Origin: Allobacillus halotolerans
GTDB taxonomy: Bacteria; Bacillota; Bacilli; Bacillales; Alkalibacillaceae
Direction: 5' to 3' (one strand)
Assembly (NCBI RefSeq): GCF_028743495.1
Contig: NZ_CP117968.1
Length of the DNA: 64,000 bases
Both the position numbers and the translations under genes were made by a program. Positions 33,121 through 41,876 of this stretch are shown piece by piece. The notes beneath the pieces are model-generated. The model had not been told where the DNA came from and made no database searches. It was given only the letters and a program-made list of their open reading frames with translations. Every line of letters starts with the position of its first letter. Positions within the stretch are counted from its first letter, which is position 1.

Positions 33121-33250
33121 TTGAACTACCCGTCACTTAACAACCTTATGGTTGTTTGAAGTGGGGGATTCCTAAGAACACCAGCGTAACCGCCAGTTAT
33201 TGATTAGGCTATCTCCGTAGTTCCTACGGTTAGAAGTCTTATGGCTTCGT
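33121..33250 (-). ncRNA. Candidate omega RNA of TnpB copy 2
   Basis: The right end has CCGTAGGAACTACGG overlapping the tnpB end, then a stem around AACAACCATAAGGTTGTT and the terminal GTTCAA. The adjacent guide-position sequence would be AGTAAAACCTTATCTATCC. Confidence 0.5.
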
Positions 33251-34325
33251 TTTTGATATTTTTACTTGCGTTAAGATCTCGATCGTGATGTTTCCCACAA
33301 TCATTACAGGTCCATTCACGTAAGGCGAGATTCTTAACTTCTTGATTGCGGTAGCCACAGTATGAGCACAGCTGGCTTGAAGGGAAGTTTCTCGCAACGG
33401 TTATGACCTTCTTACCATACCACCTGGCTTTATATTCAAGCATTGTGCGAAACTGTGACCAACTGACCTCACTGATTGCTTTAGCTAGGTTGTGGTTTTT
33501 CAACATATTTGAGACACTCAAATCCTCAATCCCGATCATGTCGTGGTTTTTGACAAGATCAGTCGAGATTTTGTGCAAGTAATCACGTTTGGCGTTTTGG
33601 ATTTTCTCATGGACACGTGCAACTTTTATCCGTTGCTTATGCCAATTCGAACTTCCTTTTTGACGTCTGGAAAGAATTCGTTGTTCTTTGGCTAATTTCT
33701 TTTCCAGAGTTCTAAAATACTTGTGGTTTTTGTATATCGTACCATCAGAAAGGACGGCAAAATCTTTGATTCCGAGATCAATGCCAATGGATGACTTGGT
33801 TTTTTGTAATTTTTTTACGGTTGTTTCAACCCCAATCGAAACAAAATATTTGCCGGAAGCATTGCGTCTGATCGTCGCATTCAGAATCCGTCCTTCAACC
33901 TCACGGCTTTTCGCAAACGTAACGAGGCCTAGCTTCGGTATTTTGATTTTGTTATCCAGAATGGCGATATTTCCGTTTGTATATTTTGTTGTATAGGATT
34001 GAATGTTGTTCTTTTTCGATTTATAACGTGGGGCGTGATTCTGTTTCTTGAGGAATCGCGTGTAGGAGTCGGCGAGATGTTTCAGAGAAGATTGCATGGC
34101 TATACGATCGACTTCTTTTAACCAAACCAATTCCTTTTTTAGTTGTGTTAATTGCTTGGAACAGTTGTTGTACGACAACCCTTTACCTGTCTCTTGGTAA
34201 GTTTTTTTCCACTCGCTTAAGAAATGGTTAAAGACAAAACGGCTACATCCAAGCGTTTTTGCAATGAGGATTTCTTGTTGTTTATTGGGATAGATTCGAA
34301 ATCGATAGGCTTTGTTTACCAGCAA
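33204..34325 (-). CDS. tnpB: TnpB RNA-guided nuclease, copy 2
   Basis: About 373 residues from the TTG at 34325 (MLVNKAYRFRIYPNKQQEIL), with TTAGGAGTG about 8 nt upstream. The RuvC-like residues are in GIDLGIKDFAVLSDG, IGIEDLSVSNML and HDRDLNASKNI. The zinc ribbon is CSYCGYRNQEVKNL...CNDCGKHHDRD. It looks intact and clearly homologous to copy 1, but with enough differences to suggest independent arrival rather than a recent local duplication. Confidence 0.93.
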   Translation of the reverse strand: MLVNKAYRFRIYPNKQQEILIAKTLGCSRFVFNHFLSEWKKTYQETGKGLSYNNCSKQLTQLKKELVWLKEVDRIAMQSSLKHLADSYTRFLKKQNHAPRYKSKKNNIQSYTTKYTNGNIAILDNKIKIPKLGLVTFAKSREVEGRILNATIRRNASGKYFVSIGVETTVKKLQKTKSSIGIDLGIKDFAVLSDGTIYKNHKYFRTLEKKLAKEQRILSRRQKGSSNWHKQRIKVARVHEKIQNAKRDYLHKISTDLVKNHDMIGIEDLSVSNMLKNHNLAKAISEVSWSQFRTMLEYKARWYGKKVITVARNFPSSQLCSYCGYRNQEVKNLALREWTCNDCGKHHDRDLNASKNIKNEAIRLLTVGTTEIA

Positions 34326-34520
34326 GATTACTTCACTCCTAACAAGAAAACGTATGTTCTCATTATACACTACCAGCTTGTGTTTTGGGAAGTAATAACC
34401 TTATTTTCGGACAAGGAAGATGACGATTGTCATCTTTTGTCCGAAGGCGATTCATCTCCACCCTGGCTTCGCCTGAGGATGGAGTCTTCTCGCCTAAATC
34501 GATAAAAAAGAGGTGATTCA

Positions 34521-34703
34521 GTGGATGATCAATCTTTCAAAGAACTGAAGAAAAGAGTGGTGGATCATTTAAATAAAAACCAACCTGTATTGGATAAAGA
34601 AACGTTAATGAACAAATCGATTGAGCAAGCGAAGAAGAAATACCGCAAAGAAATGTTAATTCAGAAAGAAATTAACCGAGTTAAAAAACGTCTAAATGAA
34701 TAA
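34521..34703 (+). CDS. Small basic, coiled-coil-like hypothetical protein
   Basis: 60 residues from a GTG start (MDDQSFKELKKRVVDHLNKN), Lys/Glu-rich, mostly helical and without membrane segments. AGAGGTG precedes the start. I recognise no family. TnpB copy 2 is inserted just upstream of the ribosome binding site, probably cutting the gene off from its original promoter. A bidirectional terminator follows. Confidence 0.6.
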   Translation: MDDQSFKELKKRVVDHLNKNQPVLDKETLMNKSIEQAKKKYRKEMLIQKEINRVKKRLNE

Positions 34704-34708
34704 GAAAA

Positions 34709-34742
34709 CCTTGCCGCTTTTTATGCGTGCAAGGTTTTCTTA
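34709..34742. terminator. Bidirectional terminator
   Basis: AAAACCTTGC and GCAAGGTTTT pair around a 13-14 nt loop, with T-rich tails both ways, between the small basic gene and the convergent acyl-CoA ligase. Confidence 0.85.
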
Positions 34743-34746
34743 TTCA

Positions 34747-36291
34747 TCATTTGGCTTTTTCTTCCATGAATTTTTCTCGTATTTGATATTTTAATAACTT
34801 ACCTTGAAGACTACGAGGTAATTCATCTGTAAATTCCACTGAATGAGGTATTTTGAATTTCGCAAGCTTTCCGTTACAAAATTCCAGAATATCTTCAGCA
34901 TCTGCTTTTTCTTCTTCACGTGGAACTACAATGGCTTTCGCTACCTCGCCCCATTTTTCATGAGGGACACCGATCACTGCAACATCCGCAATATTCGGAT
35001 GCTCATGTAACACTTCTTCAATTTCAGCTGGATAAACATTAATCGCACCTGATAGAATCATATCTTGCTTTCGATCGACGATATAATAATAGCCTTCTTC
35101 ATCTTGGATGCCCATGTCACCTAGTCCGAGCCACTCATCTTTAAAGGCTTCTTCTGTAGCTTCTGGACGCTTATAATATTCATCACATAAAGTTATACCT
35201 TTCACATAAAAAGCTCCCGCGTCACCTTGCTTGACCTCTTCGCCATCATCATCAAGCAGTTTTATATCCATTCCAAGCATCGGCAATCCTACAGAACGAT
35301 TTTTCCTTTTTTGATCTTCTGGAAACAAGTTTGCAGCACCACCGAGTTCGGTTGCCCCGTAAAATTCGTTTAACTCCGAAGATTCAAAGAAAGATAGAAC
35401 CTTTTCTTTCGTACTCGTGTGTAACGGAGCTCCTACAGATATTAGACTTTTCATAGATGAAACATCGTACTTATCCCGTACATCTTTTGGTAAGGCAAAA
35501 ATAGCATCAAACATTGGAGGTGCCAAGAACGTAGTCGTTGGTTTTTCTTGCTCGATGGCTTCCAAAACTTCCACCGGATGAAACTTTTCTATAATATGAA
35601 CCGGGTTACCGACAAAGAAATTTGGTATTGATATGGAAAGTGCAGCAGCACCATATGCAGGTCCCGCAACTAATCCTTTGCCACCTCTCCCAATTGAAAA
35701 TTCGATACTGAAAAGCAATGCAACCAAATATAAACTCCGGTGAGAACGGACAGCACCTTTGGGACGCCCTGTCGTTCCGCCCGTATACATGATGCAGAAG
35801 ATGTCCAACTCGTTCAATGGTTCTGAAGGGACTGGCTCGTCAGTAGGAAATTGCGAAATCCACTGTTCATATTCAAATGAAGACACTTCGGATTCACCGA
35901 CACTTATATAGTGATGAGTATAATTTGCTTGGTCTTGTATAGCTTTCACTTCATCGGAAAATCGACTGTCGAAAATCAGAGCAGTGGATTCGGAATCGTC
36001 CAAAACATGCTTAATTTCCTGTGATACAAAACGCGAGTTAACCGGAACGTAAGCTGCACCGATTTTTCCACAAGCAAATATCACCTCATATAGTTGGTTA
36101 CAATTCATCAATTGAAATGCTACTTTATCGCCTTTTTGAATCCCTTCACTTTGTAAAGCATGTGCCAATTGATTGATCCGCTGATTAAATTGCGCGTACG
36201 TAAATCTTTTACCTTTAAACGAAATGGCCTCTTTCTCTCCATAACGCTTAGCATTCAACACAATTGGATCACTGAACAACATATGTTCCAT
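34747..36291 (-). CDS. AMP-dependent acyl-CoA synthetase/ligase
   Basis: 514 residues. The adenylation motif is MYTGGTTGRPKGAVRSHRSL (about 165-185), followed by NEFYGATELGG, GLGDMGIQDEEGYYYIVDRKQDMI (motif A8) and the catalytic Lys near the end in PRSLQGKLLKYQIREKF. It activates a fatty or other carboxylic acid with ATP and CoA. AAAGGAATG lies 8 nt before the ATG. It follows fadH on the same strand, so a role in fatty acid use is likely. The acyl chain specificity is unknown. Confidence 0.92.
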   Translation of the reverse strand: MEHMLFSDPIVLNAKRYGEKEAISFKGKRFTYAQFNQRINQLAHALQSEGIQKGDKVAFQLMNCNQLYEVIFACGKIGAAYVPVNSRFVSQEIKHVLDDSESTALIFDSRFSDEVKAIQDQANYTHHYISVGESEVSSFEYEQWISQFPTDEPVPSEPLNELDIFCIMYTGGTTGRPKGAVRSHRSLYLVALLFSIEFSIGRGGKGLVAGPAYGAAALSISIPNFFVGNPVHIIEKFHPVEVLEAIEQEKPTTTFLAPPMFDAIFALPKDVRDKYDVSSMKSLISVGAPLHTSTKEKVLSFFESSELNEFYGATELGGAANLFPEDQKRKNRSVGLPMLGMDIKLLDDDGEEVKQGDAGAFYVKGITLCDEYYKRPEATEEAFKDEWLGLGDMGIQDEEGYYYIVDRKQDMILSGAINVYPAEIEEVLHEHPNIADVAVIGVPHEKWGEVAKAIVVPREEEKADAEDILEFCNGKLAKFKIPHSVEFTDELPRSLQGKLLKYQIREKFMEEKAK

Positions 36292-36341
36292 TTAATAAAC
36301 ATTCCTTTCATCGCTTAAGTATTTTTAAGAAATACACCTAA

Positions 36342-37106
36342 TTAAAATGGACTACGATTGAGCCAAGCTCCTCCATCCATCGTGATACATTCTCCATTGA
36401 TGTAGTCTGCCTCAGCTGAAAATAAAAACTTCGCTAGACCTGCAATCTCATCGGGTCTACCTGGTCTGCCAAGAGGCACTCCTTTAAGTACTTGTTTTCG
36501 AGCCTCTTCTGATTGTAAAAGTTTAGCAGCTCCACCCGTATCTTCAATCGGTCCAGGAGCAATAGCATTTACACAGATGCCATACTTCGTTCCCCATTCG
36601 ACGGCTAGTGTTCGTGTCATTGCCAAGACACCTGCTTTGGCACTGGCGGAATGTATGACACCGGCGCCCCCTGTCCATGAATAAGTGGTGACTATATTTA
36701 AAATACGGCCTTTCTTTCCGGTTTTGATCCACTCTTTTCCGACAGCTTGGCTGCAATACCAGCTTCCATTTAATACGATGTCTACGACTGAGTTCCAACC
36801 ATTGATCGATAAATCCTCAGCCGCGCACATAAAGTTTCCTGCTGCGTTATTCACTAAAAAATCAATTTCACCGAACCTTTTTTTCGTCTCCTCGATGGTA
36901 TATTGCACCTTGTCCGGATCGCGAACATCCATCTCCACACAAAGAACTTGCCCTTCGACTTGTTCAAGTTCTTCTTGAGCGGCCTGTAAACGCTCCATCG
37001 AACGCCCAGTGATGACGACTTTCGCACCTTCTTGCGCAAAATTTTTAGCCATGGCTTTCCCCATGCCGCTACTGCCACCCGTTACAATTACTACTTTGTT
37101 TTTCAC
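36342..37106 (-). CDS. fadH: 2,4-dienoyl-CoA reductase (SDR family)
   Basis: 254 residues. The SDR nucleotide motif is VIVTGGSSGMGKAMA, followed by NNAAGNFMCAAEDLSINGWN and the HSASAKAGVLAMTRTLAVEWG active-site region. The usual SDR Tyr-x3-Lys is Ser-x3-Lys-like here, as in FadH/DECR enzymes. The end CITMDGGAWLNRSPF is characteristic of the B. subtilis FadH type. It acts in beta-oxidation of unsaturated fatty acids. The gene lies between the MarR regulator and the acyl-CoA ligase on the same strand. Confidence 0.85.
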   Translation of the reverse strand: MKNKVVIVTGGSSGMGKAMAKNFAQEGAKVVITGRSMERLQAAQEELEQVEGQVLCVEMDVRDPDKVQYTIEETKKRFGEIDFLVNNAAGNFMCAAEDLSINGWNSVVDIVLNGSWYCSQAVGKEWIKTGKKGRILNIVTTYSWTGGAGVIHSASAKAGVLAMTRTLAVEWGTKYGICVNAIAPGPIEDTGGAAKLLQSEEARKQVLKGVPLGRPGRPDEIAGLAKFLFSAEADYINGECITMDGGAWLNRSPF

Positions 37107-37197
37107 TGAATCCCCTCCACCTTGATATACTTTTCAATATGAAACCGCATTCATTTTTCTGCTATCAAATGTACAATTCACTTCTATAACGACTATT

Positions 37198-37644
37198 TCA
37201 ATAAAACATACCTGCTTTTGTTCCTTTTTTTAGACCTAGACCAATATCAAATAACATTTGCTTAAATTCTTGAACTTTTTCTTCATCATACTGTGACAGT
37301 AACTCCGAATCTAATTCATCCATTTTGTGACTTAGTGGTTCTTCTAGAAGACGACCTTTTTCTGTTAAAAACACAAAACGATTGCGACGATCACTAGAAT
37401 CGAGTCTACGCTCAATAAAACCACCTTGTTCCAATCGATCAATAATTCCAGTTACAGTTGCGCTGTCCATTTGTAGGCGCTCTCCTAATTCCGAACCAAG
37501 TTGACCATCCTTTTTCCAAAGGAAATAAAGTACTCCAAACTGGACGGATGTTATTCCGTATGAGGACAACTTTTCTTTACTGAGCTGCTTTACTTGTTGT
37601 AGTGCCTTTCCGAGAATAAAATGTAAGCAATCGAATTTCTCCAT
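37198..37644 (-). CDS. MarR family transcriptional regulator
   Basis: 148 residues from the ATG at 37644 (MEKFDCLHFILGKALQQVKQ). The winged helix reads VQFGVLYFLWKKDGQLGSELGERLQMDSATVTGIIDRLEQGGFIERRLDSSDRRNRFVFLTEKG, with the conserved wing DxRxR. It lies upstream of fadH and the acyl-CoA ligase on the same strand and is likely to regulate them. Three palindromic sites directly upstream suggest autoregulation. Confidence 0.9.
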   Translation of the reverse strand: MEKFDCLHFILGKALQQVKQLSKEKLSSYGITSVQFGVLYFLWKKDGQLGSELGERLQMDSATVTGIIDRLEQGGFIERRLDSSDRRNRFVFLTEKGRLLEEPLSHKMDELDSELLSQYDEEKVQEFKQMLFDIGLGLKKGTKAGMFY

Positions 37645-37697
37645 TACCACCACCAACCTTTTTAATTTTCTGAATGTTTTATTTTTTACAGTATATC

Positions 37698-37737
37698 ATG
37701 TATACAAGTATTTTGTATACAAGTATTTTGTATACAA
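37698..37737. promoter_or_regulatory. Triple palindromic operator upstream of the MarR gene
   Basis: The palindrome TTGTATACAA occurs at 37713-37722 and 37728-37737, with a near-copy ATGTATACAA at 37698-37707. All are exactly 15 bp apart. They lie 54-94 bp before the MarR start codon and are its probable binding sites. Confidence 0.7.
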
Positions 37738-37749
37738 GTTATTTTTTTT

Positions 37750-37797
37750 GAATAAAAAAAGCACCGAACATCTGATTACGTTCGGCGCTTCAATTGT
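37750..37797 (-). terminator. Terminator of the nrd operon
   Basis: On the minus strand GAAGCGCCGAAC and GTTCGGTGCTTT pair with one wobble or mismatch, followed by a T run, 24 bp after the nrdF stop. Confidence 0.8.
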
Positions 37798-37820
37798 TTT
37801 TTCTTAGATATTGCATTCAA

Positions 37821-38864
37821 TTACAAATCATCAAACCCATTCAAGTCACTTGTTTTCGTATACTGTCTGGATTTTTGTTCGAAGAAGTCTGTTTTCGTAC
37901 CATCAAAATTATCGACATAGGCACGAATCCACTTCATTGGGTTTTCGACATGTTCAGGATAAATTTCATGAAGTCCCATCATCCGCAACATTTTATTGGC
38001 ACGGTATTTGATGTAGCCTGCCATTTCGTCGAGATCAATTCCTTCCACATCTTGAAGAACATAATGTGACCATTCAATCTCGAGCTCGACGGATTGTTGA
38101 AAATGCGTGTATACCCACTCTGTCAGTTCACTCGTATTCTGTTCAGGATTTTCAGCTAAAGTTGCCCGGAACAGTTCGGCAATAAAACGACCATGTTCAA
38201 GCTCGTCGCGGTTAATATAGCTGATCATCGTGGATGTACCGACCATTTTGTTTTTCCGTGCTAAGTTATAGAAGAAGGCAAAACCGGAATAGAAAAACAT
38301 GCCTTCCAATAATGACGTATAAACTAATGTTTTCAAGATGTTTTCAATCGTCGGCTCTTCAACAAATTGATTGTATTGATGCATGATCTGCTCATTCCGC
38401 TTCAGAAGAACAGGATCTTTTCTTCCGTGTTGAAATGATTCATTTTGCTCGTCCAATGAAACTACGGAAGAAAGCACGTATGAATAGCTTTCATTATGAA
38501 CAGCTTCCTGCTGGGCAATAACCGCCATAATGGACTGCACAGAAGCGTCTGTTGCATATAAAGAGATGAGCAATGCCGTTCTCGTTTGTGGTGCATCAAG
38601 CGTCGACAGTAGTCCGATGATTTTTAAGTAGGCCTCTTGTTCAGCAGCCGTTAAGTTTGAGAACTGTTTGACGTCACCAGACATATTCACTTCATCCGCT
38701 TGCCAGTAGTTCCCCAATAGTCGCTTGTACATTTTATACCAATGTGGATAAGCGATATCATTCCAATTTAAAATCCCACTTGATTGCCCACCAAATAATC
38801 CTGTTGATTTATTCGGGTTTTGCGGTTCAAGTGTTTTCGCTCTTTCAAGCAAAGATTTTTCCAT
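37821..38864 (-). CDS. nrdF: Class I ribonucleotide reductase, small (beta) subunit
   Basis: 347 residues from the ATG at 38864 (MEKSLLERAKTLEPQNPNKS), with GAAGGAG 9 nt upstream. Metal-ligand-bearing helices read AVIAQQEAVHNESYSYVL, LLEGMFFYSGFAFFYNLA and INRDELEHGRFIAELF (E..H and EL.H motifs). It houses the dimetal cofactor that starts catalysis in NrdE. It overlaps the flavodoxin-like gene by 20 nt. I cannot tell from sequence alone whether it is an Ia- or Ib-type enzyme. Confidence 0.92.
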   Translation of the reverse strand: MEKSLLERAKTLEPQNPNKSTGLFGGQSSGILNWNDIAYPHWYKMYKRLLGNYWQADEVNMSGDVKQFSNLTAAEQEAYLKIIGLLSTLDAPQTRTALLISLYATDASVQSIMAVIAQQEAVHNESYSYVLSSVVSLDEQNESFQHGRKDPVLLKRNEQIMHQYNQFVEEPTIENILKTLVYTSLLEGMFFYSGFAFFYNLARKNKMVGTSTMISYINRDELEHGRFIAELFRATLAENPEQNTSELTEWVYTHFQQSVELEIEWSHYVLQDVEGIDLDEMAGYIKYRANKMLRMMGLHEIYPEHVENPMKWIRAYVDNFDGTKTDFFEQKSRQYTKTSDLNGFDDL

Positions 38865-39279
38865 GCTGTAACACTCCTTCAACCCATTTGTGTACTTTTT
38901 CTTCCTGACTTCCTCTAGGCGATTGTTCGATCTTTAATCCCGGCCATTTACTGTGATAAAACTTCGTCAGCTTGTTTACGGCATTACAGAACAATTCCTC
39001 GCCACCGAATTGAGTATCCCCCGTACCAAAGACAGCAATATGATCAGATTTATATCCAATTTCCAAAATAAAATCTTTCACTTCCTCAGGTACACCTCCG
39101 TAATCCCATGTAAATGTACCGAGAAATATTAAATCGTAATCCATCGGGTCAAACGGAGGACTAATTCCGATCGAGTGCATGTCTACAAAAACATTTTGCT
39201 TCTTTAATCGTTCCTCGATTAACTCGGCTACTTCTTTCGTGTTTCCGCTGTAAGATAAATAAGGAATGATGACCCTCAA
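38845..39279 (-). CDS. Flavodoxin-like protein in the NrdI position
   Basis: 144 residues: a flavodoxin fold with the FMN phosphate loop SYSGNTKEVAELIE near the start, YDLIFLGTFTWDYGGVPEE, and AVFGTGDTQFGGEELFCNAV. NrdI proteins are flavodoxins that help assemble the manganese cofactor of NrdF. This one has a more standard flavodoxin pattern than typical NrdI, but its position between nrdE and nrdF, overlapping both, strongly suggests the same role. Overlap of the stop and start codons implies translational coupling. Confidence 0.8.
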   Translation of the reverse strand: MRVIIPYLSYSGNTKEVAELIEERLKKQNVFVDMHSIGISPPFDPMDYDLIFLGTFTWDYGGVPEEVKDFILEIGYKSDHIAVFGTGDTQFGGEELFCNAVNKLTKFYHSKWPGLKIEQSPRGSQEEKVHKWVEGVLQHGKIFA

Positions 39280-41510
39280 CTTTCACACCACTCACACTCT
39301 TCGACGTCATTCGCTGTCGAACGAACATAATAAGTCGTTTTCAACCCTTCCCTCCATGCTTGTAAATGAAGATTAAGCAAGATGGACGCTCTTATTGTAT
39401 GAGGCACATAAAAGTTAAACGAAATACTTTGATCGACATGTCGTTGACGAGCTGCATTCTGTGTCACAGACCAACGCTGGTCTAGAATATAAGCCGAACG
39501 ACGATAAATGTGATACGTATGATGGTCAAGATCAGGTGCTGTCACAGGTATACGAAAGTCTTTTTTCTCTTCACTGTAAAACGGTTTAAAGACGGGATCG
39601 ATACTTGCTGTTGAGCCCGCAATCATTGATGTAGAAGAATTCGGTGCAACAGCCATTAGATAACTATTTCGAATCCCATGCTTTTGAATGGCTTCTTTTA
39701 ATTCCGTCCACTGCTCGTTTGAATAACCCTTTTGGTCAAAATATTCTCCAGTACTCCATTTACTGCCTTCAAAATATGGATAACTTCCTTTTTCCTTTGC
39801 CAAATCTGCACTTGTTTTAATCGTGTAGTAAGCTATTTTTTCGTATAGTTCATCGGCGTATTGAACAGCTTCCTCTGTTTCCCATTCGATATTTTTCTGT
39901 GCCAGTAAGTGATGCCAACCAAATGTTCCAAGTCCGATGGCGCGATACTTATGATTGGTCACGACTGCCTGCTTGACCGGCAGATTATTTAAATCAATAA
40001 CGTTATCAAGCATACGGACTTGAATCGTGATCAACCGCTCAATGACATTGTCAGGCACTGCACGACCGAGGTTGATTGAACTAAGGTTACAAACAACGAA
40101 ATCGCCTGCTTTGTATTTTTTAACAATCGTATTTTCTTCTTCAATATATTCTTCCACTAGTTCAGTCGGAGATTGATTTTGTGTAATCTCCGTACATAAA
40201 TTAGAACAATAAATTATTCCTGTATGTGAATTGACGTTTTGCCTATTCACTTCATCTCGGTAAAACATAAACGGTGTACCTGATTCCAATTGTGAGCGCA
40301 TGATTCGCTTCATCAAATCGATCGCTTTCACTTTTTTCTTACTCAATTGGTCATTTTGAACACATTCATTGTATTTCTGTCTGAATGATCCGCTTCCCTC
40401 TTCTTCATCATAAAAATCTTCCAATGAAAAGCCCATGACTTGTTTCACTTCATGTGGATCAAATAAATACCAATCACCACGCTCTTCCACGGTTTCCATA
40501 AATAAATCTGGAAGCGTCACACCTGGGAAAATATCATGTGCTCTCATGCGCTCATCACCATTGTTTAATTTCAAATCAAGAAACAATTCAATATCTTGAT
40601 GCCAAATGTCCAAATAAACAGCAATTGCTCCTTTTCGCGTACCCAACTGATCCACGCTCACTGCTGTATTATTCAGCTGCTTCACCCACGGCACGATGCC
40701 ACTGGACATTCCACTAAATCCTTTAATTGAACTTCCACGGGCTCTTACTTTCCCCATGTATACACCAATACCACCACCATTTTTCGATAGATTGGCAATG
40801 TCTGTATTGCTGTCGTAGATGCCCTGCAAACTATCTTCCACTGTATCGATAAAACAACTGGATAGTTGGCCATGTGTTTTTCCTGCATTATTCAGCGTTG
40901 GCGTGGCGACCGTCATGTATAAATTACTTAATGCCCAATACGCCTCAGAAACAAGCTTTTTTCGCTTCTCAAGATGCTCATCTTGCATTAAATACATCGC
41001 GATCATCATCCAACGTTCTTGAGGCAATTCATATACATTTTTATTATGATCTGTCGCCGTATAGCGTGTAGCCAATGTATATAACGCTAAGTAATCAAAT
41101 AACATGTCTTTTTTAGGATCAATGATCGTTTGAAAATGATCAATTTCATCCTTTGTATATTTCGTTAATATCGCTTCCGAGTAAATCCCTTTTTCCGTTA
41201 ACGTTTGGATGAGATGATAAAAAGACCCGTAGCCGATATGTGGATCGACGCTCCGGTTTTCTCCTGCCTTTTTATAAAGCTCACGTAAATAAAGCCTTGC
41301 TGCAACATACTTCCAATCCGGAGTTGCTTCATCGATATTTTCAAGGGCATTCTTAATCAATAGATCTGTTATTTTTTCATGATCCATGTCTGGTTGAATA
41401 CTTTTTAATGACTTCTCTTTATATGGACCTGTTTCGATCGGTAGTCCGTCCGCCGCTTCATCAATCGTTTGTCGTATGGATTCCTCATTTACTGTTAGTT
41501 CCGTAATCAT
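39276..41510 (-). CDS. nrdE: Class I ribonucleotide reductase, large (alpha) subunit
   Basis: 744 residues. Signatures are TPTLNNAGKTHGQLSSCFIDTVEDSL, the catalytic region FVVCNLSSINLGRAV, LMAVAPNSSTSMIAGSTASIDP, and a C-terminal CEWC redox pair (VEECEWCES). It reduces ribonucleoside diphosphates. The first 100 residues do not show an obvious ATP-cone motif to me. It is the first gene of the operon. A long leader upstream contains a cobalamin riboswitch and NrdR-like boxes, so synthesis is probably shut down when B12 is available for a class II enzyme. Confidence 0.95.
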   Translation of the reverse strand: MITELTVNEESIRQTIDEAADGLPIETGPYKEKSLKSIQPDMDHEKITDLLIKNALENIDEATPDWKYVAARLYLRELYKKAGENRSVDPHIGYGSFYHLIQTLTEKGIYSEAILTKYTKDEIDHFQTIIDPKKDMLFDYLALYTLATRYTATDHNKNVYELPQERWMMIAMYLMQDEHLEKRKKLVSEAYWALSNLYMTVATPTLNNAGKTHGQLSSCFIDTVEDSLQGIYDSNTDIANLSKNGGGIGVYMGKVRARGSSIKGFSGMSSGIVPWVKQLNNTAVSVDQLGTRKGAIAVYLDIWHQDIELFLDLKLNNGDERMRAHDIFPGVTLPDLFMETVEERGDWYLFDPHEVKQVMGFSLEDFYDEEEGSGSFRQKYNECVQNDQLSKKKVKAIDLMKRIMRSQLESGTPFMFYRDEVNRQNVNSHTGIIYCSNLCTEITQNQSPTELVEEYIEEENTIVKKYKAGDFVVCNLSSINLGRAVPDNVIERLITIQVRMLDNVIDLNNLPVKQAVVTNHKYRAIGLGTFGWHHLLAQKNIEWETEEAVQYADELYEKIAYYTIKTSADLAKEKGSYPYFEGSKWSTGEYFDQKGYSNEQWTELKEAIQKHGIRNSYLMAVAPNSSTSMIAGSTASIDPVFKPFYSEEKKDFRIPVTAPDLDHHTYHIYRRSAYILDQRWSVTQNAARQRHVDQSISFNFYVPHTIRASILLNLHLQAWREGLKTTYYVRSTANDVEECEWCES

Positions 41511-41537
41511 CCATCGTCCCTCCTCTTTAATTCCAAC

Positions 41538-41573
41538 AAAAAATAGCCGTTCCTCTCAACGAGTTGAACGACT
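41538..41573 (-). terminator. Riboswitch expression-platform terminator
   Basis: On the minus strand AGTCGTTC and GAACGGCT (with one G-T pair) form a stem followed by ATTTTTTG, between the cobalamin riboswitch and nrdE. It is a likely premature terminator used in the ligand-bound state. Confidence 0.75.
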
Positions 41574-41649
41574 ATAAAACGACAGAAATATCCACGTATG
41601 CATACTTTTCTATCGTTTCATAATCCCTCACCCCGGAGAAATGAAACTT

Positions 41650-41826
41650 TCAAGTTATGGCAGGTCTCCTGACTCGTGCGCTTAACATTTATTAGAGCCC
41701 TTCCCATATTGTCATCGTGAAACGAGCAATACAGTGGACGTCTAACCGGACACACTTACAGTTGCGGGGGCAGTTCCAGCATTTCACTGGATTCCCTTTT
41801 AAGACAAATATGTCACCGTAACTTCA
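41650..41826 (-). promoter_or_regulatory. Cobalamin riboswitch upstream of the nrd operon
   Basis: The minus strand contains the conserved parts of the B12 aptamer in order: GGTGACATATTTGTC, the core GGGAATCCAGTG and CCCCCGCAACTGTAA, GGACGT-type joining sequence, GGGAAGGG, and the B12 box GAGTCAGGAGACCTGCCATA. The full set makes the call secure. A terminator lies between it and nrdE. It represses the B12-independent reductase when adenosylcobalamin is present. Confidence 0.95.
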
Positions 41827-41828
41827 AA

Positions 41829-41876
41829 TTACTATATATAGTTCAAATTAACTGAAAATAAATCAATATATTGTGT
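41829..41876. promoter_or_regulatory. Pair of NrdR-like boxes
   Basis: TTACTATATATAGTTC (41829-41844) and AATCAATATATTGTGT (41861-41876) both resemble the NrdR box ACACWATATWTWGWGT. Their centres are 32 bp apart, about three helical turns, which is the usual NrdR pair spacing. They lie just upstream of the riboswitch, in the presumed promoter. Confidence 0.6.

Larger units (their letters stand above)
33121..34501 (-). mobile_element. IS200/IS605-type TnpB-only element, copy 2
   Basis: 1381 bp on the minus strand. The flank ...CTCTTTTTTAT (TTTAT, as for copy 1) is followed by the left end CGATTTAGGCGAGAAGACTC. The right end is ...GACGGGTAGTTCAA at 33121. Both copies share AGAAGACTCC-T-CCTC and GGAGATGAAT around a left-end hairpin, and GTTCAA at the right end. 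Without it, sequence from the array side would join TATAAAAAAGAGGTG, the leader of the gene at 34521. Confidence 0.8.
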
